58,498 nt of DNA from Flavobacteriaceae bacterium CG2_30_34_30 (GCA_001873105.1 MNYN01000086.1:1-58498), one strand, 5' to 3'. Positions 43,993 through 53,636 are shown, counted from the stretch's first letter. The notes: generated by a model from the letters alone, not told the origin. Translations and numbers: made by a program.

Positions 43993-46158
43993 TTATTTTG
44001 TTGGCACAGGAAAGCCTCTGTCGCGCATTAAAGCATCTATGGTTGCGTCTCTTCCTCTAAACAATCGATATGCTTCTGCGGGGTCTATAGCATTGCGAGG
44101 TGCAAAAAGATATTTTACCAATTTTGCGGAAAGGTCTTTGTCATAAAAACCACCCGGTGCTTCTTGAAAGGCTTCTGCGGCATCGGAGGTAAGCACGTCT
44201 GCCCACAAATAGCCATAATAAGCTGTAGCATATCCTTCACTTGAAAATACATGTCCAAAATGTGGTGTGCGATGGCGCATCACTATTTCTTTAGGCATAT
44301 TTAGTTTTGCCAAGGTTTCTTTTTCAAATGCTTTCGGATTTATATTGGTTGGGTCGGTGGTATGGTATTTCATATCCATTAATGCGGAAGCTAAAAATTC
44401 GGTAGTGGCAAAACCTTGGTTAAAGGTGGATGCTTTTTTAATTTTTTCAACCAATGCCGAAGGGATTACTTCGCCTGTTTTGTGGTGTTTTAAAAATTGA
44501 TTTATTACTTCATCGGTATATAACCAGCGTTCTAATAATTGCGATTGAAATTCGGTATAATCTCTCACGCCTCCATTAAGGGTTGGATACCGTACTTCGG
44601 AAGATAGAAAGTGTAATGCGTGACCAAATTCGTGAAAAAATGTTTCCGCATCATCCCAGGAGATTAAAACCGATTCGCCGGGAGCAGCTTTCACAAAGTT
44701 GGAGTTGTTTGATGCTAAAACGGTTTTTTTACCATCAAAACTAGAATGGCTGCGGTATTGGGTTGCCCAAGCGCCGGAACGTTTTCCTTGACGTGCAAAA
44801 GGGTCTAAATAATACACACCAATATGTTCGCCGGTGGTTATATCATTTACTTCCCATACTTTTACATCTTCATGAAAAACAGGAACGCTGCCATCGGTGA
44901 TGGGCGTGAATTTAAAATTAAATAACCTTCCTGCGGTGTAAAAAATAGCGTCAGTTAGGTTGTTTAGCTCCAGGTATTGTTTTACTTCGTCAGAATTTAA
45001 ATCGTATTTGTCTTTACGTACTTTTTCGGAATAAAAACGATAGTCCCAAGGTTCTATGGTAATGTTTTTTCCTTCTGCTTTAGCGATGGTTTGCATGTCG
45101 GCCACTTCTTCTTTCACTCGAGCTAAGGCAGCAGGCCAAACGGCTTCCATTAAATCTATAGCATTTTTTGGGGTTTTTGCCATACGGTCTTGCAATCGCC
45201 ATTCGGCAAAATTAGCATACCCTAAAAGTTTCACACGCTCGTGGCGTAGTTTTAAAATTTGCGCAACCAAATCATTATTGTCATATTGATCGTTATTATC
45301 ACCACGGGAATAATAAGTTTTCCAGACTTTTTTGCGCAGCTCCCTTTCCTCGGAATAGGTTAAGAATGGATCCATAGACGAACGTGTATTGGTTATGGCA
45401 TATTTGCCATCTTTACCATTATCGGTTGCGGTTTTTGCAGCGGCATTTACAAACGATTCCGGAAGTCCTTTGAGTTGGTCTTTGGTGATGTACGTAATGT
45501 AGTTTTCTTCATCGGCAAGAACGTTATTAGAGAAGTTGGTATATAAGGTAGATAGTTCGCTGTTAATTTCGGCATAGCGTTTTTTATCTGCTTCGTTTAA
45601 ATTAGCGCCATTCATTTCAAACTCTTTATAGGTTAATTTTACCAATCGTTGTTGATCAGCCTCTAAAGGGTTTTTCAAGGAATTTTCATAAACGGTTTTA
45701 ATTCGGTCAAACAGAGGTTTATTTTGTGAAATGGCAGAGCGATAGTCGGCAATTTTAGGTGCTAATTCGTTTTGAATTTCCCTAAATTCCGGGGATGACC
45801 TATTACTGGTCCAAATACCATAATATGCAAAGGCTCTGTTTAGAGGTTCTCCTGCACGTTCCATAGCCTCTATGGTGTTTTTAAAAGTAGGGGCTTCGGC
45901 AGTTGCTGTAATGGCGTCTATTTCTTTTAAATGATGAGTGATACCTTCTTCTATAGCGGGTTTCACTAGGGTAATATCCATTTTGTCAAATGCGGGAGTG
46001 CCATCATAAGGACCTGTCCATGGTGCTAAAAGTAAATTGTCTGTCATTGCTAAGGAAATAGGTTTTTTGTTTTCGTCATTACCGCAACTCACGATGAGTA
46101 GTAGGGTACTGATGACTATTATATTTTTTGAAAAAGTAAGTGTTTTGTAATTTTTCAT
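43993..46158 (-). CDS. M3 family metallopeptidase, lipoprotein (dipeptidyl carboxypeptidase-like)
   Basis: A 721-residue zinc peptidase of the M3 (Dcp/oligopeptidase A) family. The N terminus is a lipoprotein signal with lipobox IVSC (around 22-25), so unlike cytoplasmic Dcp it should be anchored in the envelope. The zinc motif FFHEFGHALHFL lies around residues 506-517, followed by RDYTEFQSQLLERW supplying the third ligand; GVYYLDPFARQGKRSGAW and GYATAYYGYLWADVL are family features. It is expected to release dipeptides from peptide C termini during nutrient use. Single gene. Confidence 0.92.
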   Translation of the reverse strand: MKNYKTLTFSKNIIVISTLLLIVSCGNDENKKPISLAMTDNLLLAPWTGPYDGTPAFDKMDITLVKPAIEEGITHHLKEIDAITATAEAPTFKNTIEAMERAGEPLNRAFAYYGIWTSNRSSPEFREIQNELAPKIADYRSAISQNKPLFDRIKTVYENSLKNPLEADQQRLVKLTYKEFEMNGANLNEADKKRYAEINSELSTLYTNFSNNVLADEENYITYITKDQLKGLPESFVNAAAKTATDNGKDGKYAITNTRSSMDPFLTYSEERELRKKVWKTYYSRGDNNDQYDNNDLVAQILKLRHERVKLLGYANFAEWRLQDRMAKTPKNAIDLMEAVWPAALARVKEEVADMQTIAKAEGKNITIEPWDYRFYSEKVRKDKYDLNSDEVKQYLELNNLTDAIFYTAGRLFNFKFTPITDGSVPVFHEDVKVWEVNDITTGEHIGVYYLDPFARQGKRSGAWATQYRSHSSFDGKKTVLASNNSNFVKAAPGESVLISWDDAETFFHEFGHALHFLSSEVRYPTLNGGVRDYTEFQSQLLERWLYTDEVINQFLKHHKTGEVIPSALVEKIKKASTFNQGFATTEFLASALMDMKYHTTDPTNINPKAFEKETLAKLNMPKEIVMRHRTPHFGHVFSSEGYATAYYGYLWADVLTSDAAEAFQEAPGGFYDKDLSAKLVKYLFAPRNAIDPAEAYRLFRGRDATIDALMRDRGFPVPTK

Positions 46159-46269
46159 GGGATTTACATTTCAATTCATACTAAAGGAGCAGCAATTTAC
46201 GGATTTTTTTAATTGTTGTCCGGCATAAATTAAAACAATTGTTAGGAGTCCCAGTAATTACTTGGTTTA

Positions 46270-46616
46270 TAAAATATTTCGTCCCGCTGGGACTTTCTTG
46301 TTTAATCGTGTACGTTTTTCTACCGATATTTCGTCCCGCTGGGACTAAAAACAGATCTGTTAGAATCTGAATTTAAATACTCTAGAGGGGGTTTATTATT
46401 TATAGAAAATTGTCATAGCCAAATAAGTCCCCAGAGGGGTCAAATGTTTATGATATCTGATGGATTATTGGAACTATAAACAAATTCAATATGGAATATA
46501 AAAACAAATATTTATTTCATTGGGAAGAATAACAGGGCAATAAACATTAGAACCCTCTGGGTTTCGATTAATATATTCTTCTTTTGTTATAAACATTATA
46601 ACCCATTGTTTTCAAA
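46270..46616. repeat. Cluster A of short palindromic (REP-like) repeats
   Basis: The 462-base gap between lptB and the M3 peptidase gene holds no gene but five or six hairpin units. Clear ones: GTCCC-GCT-GGGAC at 46281-46293 and 46333-46345, both preceded by ATATTTC; a reversed unit GTCCCC-AGA-GGGGTC at 46427-46441 followed by AAATGTTTATG; AACCC-TCT-GGGTT at 46551-46563 preceded by ATAAACATTAG. Degenerate units lie near 46381-46403 (reversed) and 46590-46605. Loop positions fall near 46287, 46339, 46386 and 46434, i.e. about every 50 bases, oriented ++--. Confidence 0.75.
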
Positions 46617-46620
46617 GGTA

Positions 46621-47361
46621 TTATGAAAACAATTTTTTCTTACGCAGCTCAAAATTTTGGCCTAGGTACACTTTTCTTACCATTTCATCCGCTGCTAATT
46701 CCTCGGGGACTCCGTGTTTTAGGATACTGCCTTCAAACATCAAATAGGTTCTGTCTGTTATAGCAAGGGTTTCCTGAACATTATGGTCGGTTATTAATAT
46801 GCCGATGTTTTTGTCTTTGAGTTGTGCTACAATGCGTTGAATATCTTCTACAGCCACAGGATCCACGCCAGCAAAAGGTTCATCTAGAAGGATAAAGTTA
46901 GGACTCGTAGCTAAAGCGCGAGCAATTTCTGTACGTCTTCTTTCGCCACCGGACAGTAAATCGCCACGGTGTTTTCGGATATGGCTCAACCCGAATTCCT
47001 CTATTAGGGATTCCATTTTACTAAGTTGCTCCTTTTTGGATAGTTTAGTAAGTTGTAAAACGCTTAAAATATTTTCTTCGATGCTTAGTTTTCTAAAAAC
47101 AGAGGCTTCTTGCGCCAGATATCCAATGCCGTGTTGCGCACGTTTGTACATTGGGTATTTGGTGATTTCGGTGTTTTCCAGAAAAATTCTACCATTATTA
47201 GGTTTTATTAATCCAACAATCATATAAAACGAAGTGGTTTTTCCAGCACCATTTGGTCCTAGAAGGCCCACAATTTCTCCGCGATTCACTTCAATATTGA
47301 TACCTTTAACAACTTCCAGACCTTTATATGCTTTTACTAGATTTTCAGCTCTTAATTTCAT
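46621..47361 (-). CDS. lptB: LPS export ABC transporter ATP-binding protein LptB
   Basis: A 246-residue ATPase powering LPS extraction by LptFG. Walker [10 protein letters not shown] (34-42), Q-loop [20 protein letters not shown], signature [16 protein letters not shown], Walker [14 protein letters not shown] and H-loop [23 protein letters not shown] and YLAQEASVF are LptB-specific features. It is the last gene of a minus-strand series after kdsD, tatC and an AhpD-like gene, with a 71-base gap before it, so it may also have its own promoter. Confidence 0.94.
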   Translation of the reverse strand: MKLRAENLVKAYKGLEVVKGINIEVNRGEIVGLLGPNGAGKTTSFYMIVGLIKPNNGRIFLENTEITKYPMYKRAQHGIGYLAQEASVFRKLSIEENILSVLQLTKLSKKEQLSKMESLIEEFGLSHIRKHRGDLLSGGERRRTEIARALATSPNFILLDEPFAGVDPVAVEDIQRIVAQLKDKNIGILITDHNVQETLAITDRTYLMFEGSILKHGVPEELAADEMVRKVYLGQNFELRKKKLFS

Positions 47362-47432
47362 GGTATTACGGTTTAAAATTCAAGGTTTTTTTGGGAAACT
47401 TTATTCAAGTGGAAAAAACTAAAAAAAAGGGG

Positions 47433-47783
47433 TTAGCTATTTTCTTCCAGGGCTTCCCAAAATTCATAGGCTCTTCGCAAATGAGGTACAACAATGGTGC
47501 CACCTACTAGGGTTGCAATACCTAAAGCTTCCATCACTTCTTCCTTAGAAAGGCCAATTTTGTGTGACGTTTCTAAATGGTATTTCACACAATCGTCACA
47601 ACGCAAAACAGCAGAAGCCACTAGACCCAGTAATTCTTTTGTTTTTACATCAAGAGCGCCTTCCATATAGGCATTGGTATCGAGGTTAAAGATACGTTTT
47701 ATCAATTTATTGTTATCGGCAAGAAGTTTTTTATTCATCTTTTCGCGATAGGCGTTGAATTCTTCTACGGGATTATTTTGCAT
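47433..47783 (-). CDS. Carboxymuconolactone decarboxylase/AhpD family protein
   Basis: A 116-residue alpha-helical protein of the CMD/AhpD-like family. It has the redox motif CDDCVKYHLETSHKIG (C-X2-C followed by a histidine three residues on), which is shared with AhpD alkylhydroperoxidases, and the EEVMEALGIATLVGG block. It could act as a thiol peroxidase helper or a disulfide reductase; substrate unknown. Its start overlaps the tatC stop by 11 bases. Confidence 0.88.
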   Translation of the reverse strand: MQNNPVEEFNAYREKMNKKLLADNNKLIKRIFNLDTNAYMEGALDVKTKELLGLVASAVLRCDDCVKYHLETSHKIGLSKEEVMEALGIATLVGGTIVVPHLRRAYEFWEALEENS

Positions 47784-48612
47784 GTGCTTTTAATTTTCTT
47801 TTTTGGTTTCTCACTACTATTTTTGAAATAAGGATGCTCACTTCATACAATACTAAAATAGGGATAGCAACAATAATTTGGCTCACAATATCCGGTGGGG
47901 TTATAATGGCTGAAATGATGAGCACCACCACCAAGCTCATTTTTCGATATTTTTTAAGTATTTCAGGTGTAACAATACCTATTTTAGTAAGGAAATAGAT
48001 AATGATAGGCAGTTCAAAAATCAATCCGGAGGCTATAACAGAAGAGCGCACCAAACCGATATAACTACTTAAATCGAAGTCATTAAATACTTCACCACTC
48101 ACTTGGTAAGATCCTAGAAAATTGATAGAAAGCGGCGTGATAACATAATATCCAAAAAGTACACCAATAAAGAATAGCAGCGAGGAAATAAAGATAAAGC
48201 CTCTTGAGGTACTGCGTTCATTTTCCATCATTCCAGGACTTATAAATTTCCAAAATTCATAAATAACATAAGGAAAAGAAACCACAAAACCTGCGGTGAT
48301 GGAAGTCCATATATGGGCAGAAAATTGTCCTGCCATCAACCTACTTTGCACTCTAAATGGGAGTTCTTCAAAACAGAAACTATCTTGCAAACCAATATAT
48401 TGTGCTAAATCGCAAAGCACGCGGTAGGTAATAAAGTCGCCTTTTTTAGGGCCGAAGATGATGGTGTCAAAAATAAAATCTTTTGCAAAAAATGCAGCGA
48501 TACCCACTATAACGACACTCAAGGTAGCACGAATGAGGTGCCAGCGCAAGTCTTCCAGATGATCTAAGAAAGACATTTCTTTGTTTGGGTCTTTTTTATT
48601 TCTTCCTAACAT
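47773..48612 (-). CDS. tatC: Twin-arginine translocase subunit TatC
   Basis: A 279-residue polytopic membrane protein with six predicted transmembrane helices. The N-terminal MSFLDHLEDLRWHLIRA motif is the TatC signature (binding of the twin-arginine signal), and FGYYVITPLSINFLG and PIIIYFLTKIGI are conserved. A periplasmic stretch between helices one and two is longer than in E. coli, as in other Bacteroidota. TatA is not adjacent. Start and the upstream kdsD stop share a base (TAATG). Confidence 0.94.
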   Translation of the reverse strand: MLGRNKKDPNKEMSFLDHLEDLRWHLIRATLSVVIVGIAAFFAKDFIFDTIIFGPKKGDFITYRVLCDLAQYIGLQDSFCFEELPFRVQSRLMAGQFSAHIWTSITAGFVVSFPYVIYEFWKFISPGMMENERSTSRGFIFISSLLFFIGVLFGYYVITPLSINFLGSYQVSGEVFNDFDLSSYIGLVRSSVIASGLIFELPIIIYFLTKIGIVTPEILKKYRKMSLVVVLIISAIITPPDIVSQIIVAIPILVLYEVSILISKIVVRNQKRKLKAHAK

Positions 48613-49577
48613 TAGATAATGCCTTCTTTAATAAGATTGTGTAAATGAATAACCCCTTCATAGGTATTGTTTTTTTCCACTAGCAATTGTGTAATACCAA
48701 AAGTATTCATCATTTCCATGGCTTGCATAGCCATGGCATCACTGGCTATTTGTTTTGGGTTTTCAGTCATAATATCCTTTGCTTTTAGTCCGGATATGGT
48801 ATCTGTTTTGGAAAGCATCCTTCGCAAATCGCCATCGGTAATAATACCTATTATTCTATTATTTTCAACAACAGCGGTAACGCCAAGCATTTTTTCCGAA
48901 ATTTCAACGATAACCTCTTTAATATCAGCATCAGGAGAAACCATTGGTTTTAAGTTGGTACTGCTTAAATCATTCACTCTTAAATAGAGTTGTTTTCCAA
49001 GAGAGCCTCCCGGATGAAATCGTGCAAAATCTTTGCTCGAAAATCCTCTTAGGTCCAACAAACACACTGCAAAAGCGTCACCTATGACCAGTTGAGCAGT
49101 GGTGCTTGTTGTGGGAGCTAAGTTATTTGGGCAAGCTTCTTTTTCAACATAAGCATTTAGTACATAATCGGCATGAGTGCCCAGGAAAGATTCTTTATTA
49201 GAGGTAATAGCAATAAGTTTATTTCCCAAGGATTTTATCAAGGGTACGAGTACTTTTATTTCCGGAGTATTTCCGCTTTTTGAAATGCAAATAACCACAT
49301 CTTCGGGTTGGATGGTACCTAAATCCCCATGAATGGCATCTGCAGCATGCATAAATCCTGCAGGCGTTCCGGTAGAATTTAATGTGGCGACAATTTTTGT
49401 GGCAATATTAGCACTTTTTCCTATGCCGGTAATAATTATCCTACTCTTGGAATGAAATACATAATTTACGGCATTTGCAAATTCATCATCCACTAAATCA
49501 GCAAGATAGCCTATAGCTTTGCTTTCTATTTCTATCGTTTTTTTAGCTAGAGAAATTATTTTTTGATTGTTTTGCAA
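48612..49577 (-). CDS. kdsD: D-arabinose-5-phosphate isomerase (KpsF/GutQ family)
   Basis: A 321-residue sugar-phosphate isomerase converting ribulose-5-phosphate to arabinose-5-phosphate, the first committed step to Kdo. Domains: SIS domain (about 30-200; ITGIGKSANIATKIVATLNSTG in part, ISKSGNTPEI) and two CBS domains (about 205-320; LGVTAVVENNRIIGIITDGDLRR in part). The histidine in GFMHAADAIHGDLG is the active-site region. It leads the kdsD-tatC-ahpD-like series. A -7-like TACATTTG (49640-49633) lies upstream on this strand. Confidence 0.94.
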   Translation of the reverse strand: MQNNQKIISLAKKTIEIESKAIGYLADLVDDEFANAVNYVFHSKSRIIITGIGKSANIATKIVATLNSTGTPAGFMHAADAIHGDLGTIQPEDVVICISKSGNTPEIKVLVPLIKSLGNKLIAITSNKESFLGTHADYVLNAYVEKEACPNNLAPTTSTTAQLVIGDAFAVCLLDLRGFSSKDFARFHPGGSLGKQLYLRVNDLSSTNLKPMVSPDADIKEVIVEISEKMLGVTAVVENNRIIGIITDGDLRRMLSKTDTISGLKAKDIMTENPKQIASDAMAMQAMEMMNTFGITQLLVEKNNTYEGVIHLHNLIKEGII

Positions 49578-49660
49578 AACTTAACATTATTTTTGGATTG
49601 TACGTTCTTAAGAAATCACTATATTTAGACTACAAATGTATATAAAATAATTATAGTATA

Positions 49661-51853
49661 GTGAGCGAAATTGACATACACGCAGCCCTCAAAAAGTATT
49701 TTGGGTTTAGTAAATTTATAGGACTGCAAGAAGAGGTAATTCGAAGCGTGGTAAACAAACAAAACACCTTTGTAATTATGCCCACCGGCGGCGGAAAATC
49801 ATTGTGTTACCAGCTACCGGCACTAATCGCTGAGGGCACAGCTATCGTTGTTTCTCCCCTTATTGCTTTAATGAAAAATCAGGTGGATGCCCTCCGTGGT
49901 TTGTCTTCAGAACAGGGGATTGCCCATGTGTTGAATTCATCCTTGAACAAAACGGAAGTAAAACAAGTAAAAAGCGATATAACCGCAGGCATCACTAAGC
50001 TACTCTATGTAGCTCCGGAATCGCTTACCAAAGAAGAGAATGTTGCGTTCTTGCGCAGTGTTCCCATTTCTTTTATGGCTATTGACGAGGCGCATTGCAT
50101 TAGTGAATGGGGTCATGATTTTCGTCCGGAATACCGAAATTTAAAATCTATTATTCATCGCATAGGCGAAGATATTCCAATTATTGGGTTAACGGCAACG
50201 GCTACGCCAAAGGTGCAAGAGGATATCCTTAAGAACCTCAATATGCAGGACGCAAACACTTTTAAAGCGTCCTTTAACCGCCCTAATTTGTATTATGAAA
50301 TACGCCCAAAAACTAAAAATGTAGATGCCGATATCATTCGATTTATCAAGCAGAATGATGGCAAAAGCGGCATTGTTTACTGTTTAAGCAGAAAACGTGT
50401 AGAAGAGCTTTCGCAAACGCTTCAGGTAAATGGCATTAATGCCGTGCCCTATCATGCAGGATTAGATCCAAAAACCAGAGTGCGGCATCAGGACATGTTT
50501 TTGATGGAAGATGCTGATGTGGTAGTGGCAACCATAGCCTTTGGAATGGGAATAGACAAACCCGATGTGCGTTTTGTTATACACCACGACATTCCTAAGA
50601 GTATTGAAAGTTATTATCAGGAAACCGGAAGGGCAGGAAGAGATGGTGGTGAAGGACATTGTTTGGCTTTTTATTCCTATAAGGATATAGAGAAATTAGA
50701 AAAATTTATGAGCGGCAAGCCCGTGGCGGAGCAAGAAATTGGACAAGCACTCCTGCAAGAAGTAGTGGCCTTTGCCGAAACATCCATTTCACGCCGAAAA
50801 TTTATCCTGCATTATTTTGGGGAAGAATTTGACAATGCTACAGGCGAAGGCGGTGATATGGACGATAATATGCGCAATCCCAAAAAACAACTTGAAGCGA
50901 AAAATGAAGTGGTAACCCTTTTAAAAGTAATAAAAGAAAGCAACCAACAATACAAATCAAAAGCCATTGTGCAAATCCTAATAGGAAAGATAAATGCCTT
51001 AATCACCTCGCATCGCATTGATACACAACCATTTTTTGGCAGTGGAAAAGGTAGGGATGCTGCTTATTGGATGGCATTGTTGCGCCAGGTTTTGGTTACT
51101 GGCATGCTTTCCAAAGACATAGAAACCTATGGAGTAATAAAACTCGCAAAAAAAGGAGAAGCATTTTTAAAGAAACCAGTGTCATTTATGATGACCGAAG
51201 ACCATTCCTATAAAGATGCTAATGACGATATACTAGAAACAGCGCAAAAAGGAGGTGCGGTAGCCGATGAACACCTCTTTAAATTATTAAAGGAAGAGCG
51301 CAAAAAAGTAGCACACAAACTCAGCTTACCCCCTTTTGTTATTTTTCAAGATCCTTCTTTAGAAGATATGTCTCTTAAATATCCTTCCTCTCTTGAGGAA
51401 CTTGCTAATGTTCATGGCGTAGGAGAGGGAAAAGCCAAGAAATATGGCAAGAGCTTTATCGCGCTTATTAATAGGTATGTGGAAGAAAATGATATTGAAC
51501 GTCCCGACGATTTGGTCGTAAAAACCACAGGCTCTAACAGTGCGTTAAAACTATACATCATTCAAAATGTGGATAGAAAACTACCCTTAGATGATATTGC
51601 TTCAGCAAAAGGGCTTTCCATGGATGAGTTTATTAAAGAAATGGAAGCCATTGTTTTTAGTGGCACCAAACTTAATATCGACTATTGGCTGGATGAAATT
51701 CTGGATGAAGACCAGCAAGAAGAAATTTATGACTACTTTTTAGAAGCCCAAACCGATAAAATCGAAAAAGCGATGGATGACTTTGATGGCGATTACGAGG
51801 AAGAAGAACTCCGTTTGTTCCGTATTAAGTTTATTAGTGAGGTAGGAAATTAG
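49661..51853 (+). CDS. recQ: ATP-dependent DNA helicase RecQ
   Basis: A 730-residue 3'-5' helicase. Walker A MPTGGGKSLCYQLPAL, DEAH box IDEAHCISEWGHDFRPEYRN, motif VI QETGRAGRDGGEGH, a zinc/RQC region (about 340-510) and a C-terminal HRDC-like helix bundle (LANVHGVGEGKAKKYGKSF). The start is GTG at 49661 (MSEIDIHAALKKYFGF), which matches where homologues begin. In the RQC region the usual four zinc cysteines are absent: the stretch after SISRRKFILHYFGEEF has none. Divergent from kdsD. Confidence 0.94.
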   Translation: MSEIDIHAALKKYFGFSKFIGLQEEVIRSVVNKQNTFVIMPTGGGKSLCYQLPALIAEGTAIVVSPLIALMKNQVDALRGLSSEQGIAHVLNSSLNKTEVKQVKSDITAGITKLLYVAPESLTKEENVAFLRSVPISFMAIDEAHCISEWGHDFRPEYRNLKSIIHRIGEDIPIIGLTATATPKVQEDILKNLNMQDANTFKASFNRPNLYYEIRPKTKNVDADIIRFIKQNDGKSGIVYCLSRKRVEELSQTLQVNGINAVPYHAGLDPKTRVRHQDMFLMEDADVVVATIAFGMGIDKPDVRFVIHHDIPKSIESYYQETGRAGRDGGEGHCLAFYSYKDIEKLEKFMSGKPVAEQEIGQALLQEVVAFAETSISRRKFILHYFGEEFDNATGEGGDMDDNMRNPKKQLEAKNEVVTLLKVIKESNQQYKSKAIVQILIGKINALITSHRIDTQPFFGSGKGRDAAYWMALLRQVLVTGMLSKDIETYGVIKLAKKGEAFLKKPVSFMMTEDHSYKDANDDILETAQKGGAVADEHLFKLLKEERKKVAHKLSLPPFVIFQDPSLEDMSLKYPSSLEELANVHGVGEGKAKKYGKSFIALINRYVEENDIERPDDLVVKTTGSNSALKLYIIQNVDRKLPLDDIASAKGLSMDEFIKEMEAIVFSGTKLNIDYWLDEILDEDQQEEIYDYFLEAQTDKIEKAMDDFDGDYEEEELRLFRIKFISEVGN

Positions 51854-51944
51854 TTACAATAACCATGACTTACGGGTTTTATAGAGCATCTTCTTATCGT
51901 TATCTTTAGTATCCCGGTGCTAATTAACCTTTTTTTAATTCCGA

Positions 51945-51979
51945 TTAGTTTTGTTTGTTCCGAACTAACTGTATATTTG
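51945..51979 (+). promoter_or_regulatory. Promoter and probable operator of the efflux operon
   Basis: TTTG (51950-51953), an 18-base spacer and TATATTTG (51972-51979) form a good Bacteroidota promoter; initiation near 51985 gives a 19-base leader to the TTG at 52004. The inverted repeat TTAGTT-N12-AACTAA (51945-51968), with GTTCCGAAC inside it, straddles the -33 box and spacer, which is where a repressor would block RNA polymerase. A role as the regulator's own operator is inference. Confidence 0.55.
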
Positions 51980-52003
51980 CAGCTTCATTTTAAAGCAACG
52001 ATT

Positions 52004-52474
52004 TTGGCAACTTATACAAAAGAAGAATTAATAGAAGAGTTAGGCATGCATTTTGAAAACCTTTACAATTTGCCTCCGCTGGCAACTCGCATTCATGCCA
52101 CCCTTATTTTGAACGGCGAAAAGGAGTACAGTTTTGATGAAATAATTACATTCACTAACGCCAGTAAAAGCTCTGTTTCCACCAGTTTAAACTTGCTTTT
52201 GCAGACCGATAAAATTGAATATGTTACCAAACAGGGAGATAGAAAGCGGTATTTCAGAAAAAAGAGAGACTATTTAAAATCACGATTAATCAATTATAAG
52301 GCATTAATTGAAAAGGAGATTTCCATTTTTGAAAAGACCCTTGTCTTTCTTCAGGAAAGTGAAATGGAAGCCTATAACAATCATTTGTGTTTCACCTCTG
52401 TGTATAACGATTATCTCAAAGATTCCAAAAAATTATTGGAAACCACTTTACTTCAACTAGAGAATGTCTCCTAA
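52004..52474 (+). CDS. GbsR/MarR-type transcriptional regulator
   Basis: A 156-residue regulator with a winged helix-turn-helix (ATRIHATLILNGEKEYSFDEI, then ITFTNASKSSVSTSLNLLLQ as recognition helix region, then wing EYVTKQGDRKRYF) and a C-terminal dimerisation coiled coil (LINYKALIEKEISIFEKTLVF). GbsR-type MarR proteins commonly sit in front of RND pumps in flavobacteria. The frame extends further upstream to a GTG at 51917, but that part covers the promoter; TTG at 52004 is therefore the start. It is the first gene of the efflux operon and probably represses it. Confidence 0.84.
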   Translation: MATYTKEELIEELGMHFENLYNLPPLATRIHATLILNGEKEYSFDEIITFTNASKSSVSTSLNLLLQTDKIEYVTKQGDRKRYFRKKRDYLKSRLINYKALIEKEISIFEKTLVFLQESEMEAYNNHLCFTSVYNDYLKDSKKLLETTLLQLENVS

Positions 52475-52514
52475 AAAAACTACTCCTTATATATACCTAA
52501 CATCAACCCACCTT

Positions 52515-53627
52515 ATGAAACAGTATTTAATTTTAATTGCCTTTACATCCTTCTTTATTTTGCAGTCTTGCAAGGACAAAAACCAACAAGCGCCACCTTC
52601 TGCCATGCCCTTTCCGGTAATTTCTATTGCTTCAAAAACAGTTACAGCATACCAACGCTATCCAGTAAGAATCGAGGGTACTAATAATAGTGCGGTTCGC
52701 GCTAAAGTGGGTGGGTATATTACCAAAGTATTGGTAGATGAAGGGCAGAAAGTGAAGAAAGGGCAATTGCTTTTTACTTTAGAGACCCAAACCTTATCGC
52801 AAGATGCAGAAGCCGCTCAAGCCAATGTAAATGCTGCTCAGGTAGAAGTAAACAAATTAAAACCCTTAGTAGAAAAAAACATCATTAGCAATGTGCAATT
52901 AGAAACGGCAAAAGCCCGTTTAGCACAAGCGAAAAGCAGTTATAACAGTATTTCAGCTGCCATTGGGTATGCCAATATTCAAAGTCCCATTGATGGGTAT
53001 GTGGGGTCCATACCTTATCGCGAGGGTGCACTTGTTAGTCCTACCGACACGCAGCCTCTTACCACGGTTTCTACCACCAAGGAAGTATATGCTTTTTTTG
53101 CATTAAATGAAAAAGATTATTTGGATTTTTTAAGAAATACCGAAGGTACAACCCGCGAAGAGAAAATAAAAAACTTTCCGGAAGTGGAATTGGAATTGGC
53201 TACTTCCAAAATATATGAAGAAAAAGGAGTTATTGAAACGGTTACCGGACAAATAAATCCATCCACAGGCACGGTAACTTTCAGAGCAAAATTTCCTAAT
53301 CCTAATGGGTATTTGGCCAATGGAAGCAGTGGGCAAATTAGAATTCCAACGGTATATACCGATGCTGTAGTTATTCCTGAGTCTGCTTCTTATGAGCGAC
53401 AAGGCAAAATATATGCTTATAAAGTACAAGGAGATACCCTTGCTGTTAGCACTCCTATTGAAGTTATTGCTCGCGTAGATTCCTACATTCTTGTATTAAG
53501 TGGATTGCAAATTGGCGATAAAATTATCACCCAAGGCATTGGTAAATTGCGCAACAACACACCTATTATTCCGCAAATGGTAGATTTTGACAGTATAACA
53601 AGTGGTTTAAAACCTATATTTAAATAA
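52515..53627 (+). CDS. RND efflux periplasmic adaptor (membrane fusion lipoprotein)
   Basis: A 370-residue HlyD/AcrA-type adaptor. Lipobox LQSC (around 15-18) anchors it to the inner membrane. Barrel-sandwich/lipoyl half-motifs GYITKVLVDEGQKVKKGQLLF and IQSPIDGYVGSIPYREGALV flank an alpha-hairpin (AEAAQANVNAAQVEVNKLK...NIISNVQLETAKARLAQAKS in part), followed by beta-barrel and membrane-proximal domains. ATG at 52515 begins the signal peptide; a GTG-like upstream extension overlaps the regulator. It bridges the RND pump and the outer-membrane channel. Confidence 0.93.
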   Translation: MKQYLILIAFTSFFILQSCKDKNQQAPPSAMPFPVISIASKTVTAYQRYPVRIEGTNNSAVRAKVGGYITKVLVDEGQKVKKGQLLFTLETQTLSQDAEAAQANVNAAQVEVNKLKPLVEKNIISNVQLETAKARLAQAKSSYNSISAAIGYANIQSPIDGYVGSIPYREGALVSPTDTQPLTTVSTTKEVYAFFALNEKDYLDFLRNTEGTTREEKIKNFPEVELELATSKIYEEKGVIETVTGQINPSTGTVTFRAKFPNPNGYLANGSSGQIRIPTVYTDAVVIPESASYERQGKIYAYKVQGDTLAVSTPIEVIARVDSYILVLSGLQIGDKIITQGIGKLRNNTPIIPQMVDFDSITSGLKPIFK

Positions 53628-53636
53628 GAACATACT

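Noticed and set aside
46270..46616. CRISPR array
   Set aside because: Regular spacing of about 50 bases is suggestive, but units are inverted in both orientations, only a few bases are conserved and no cas gene is present.
51917..52003. N-terminal extension of the efflux regulator from GTG 51917
   Set aside because: It contains the predicted promoter and operator and reads as hydrophobic non-HTH sequence.
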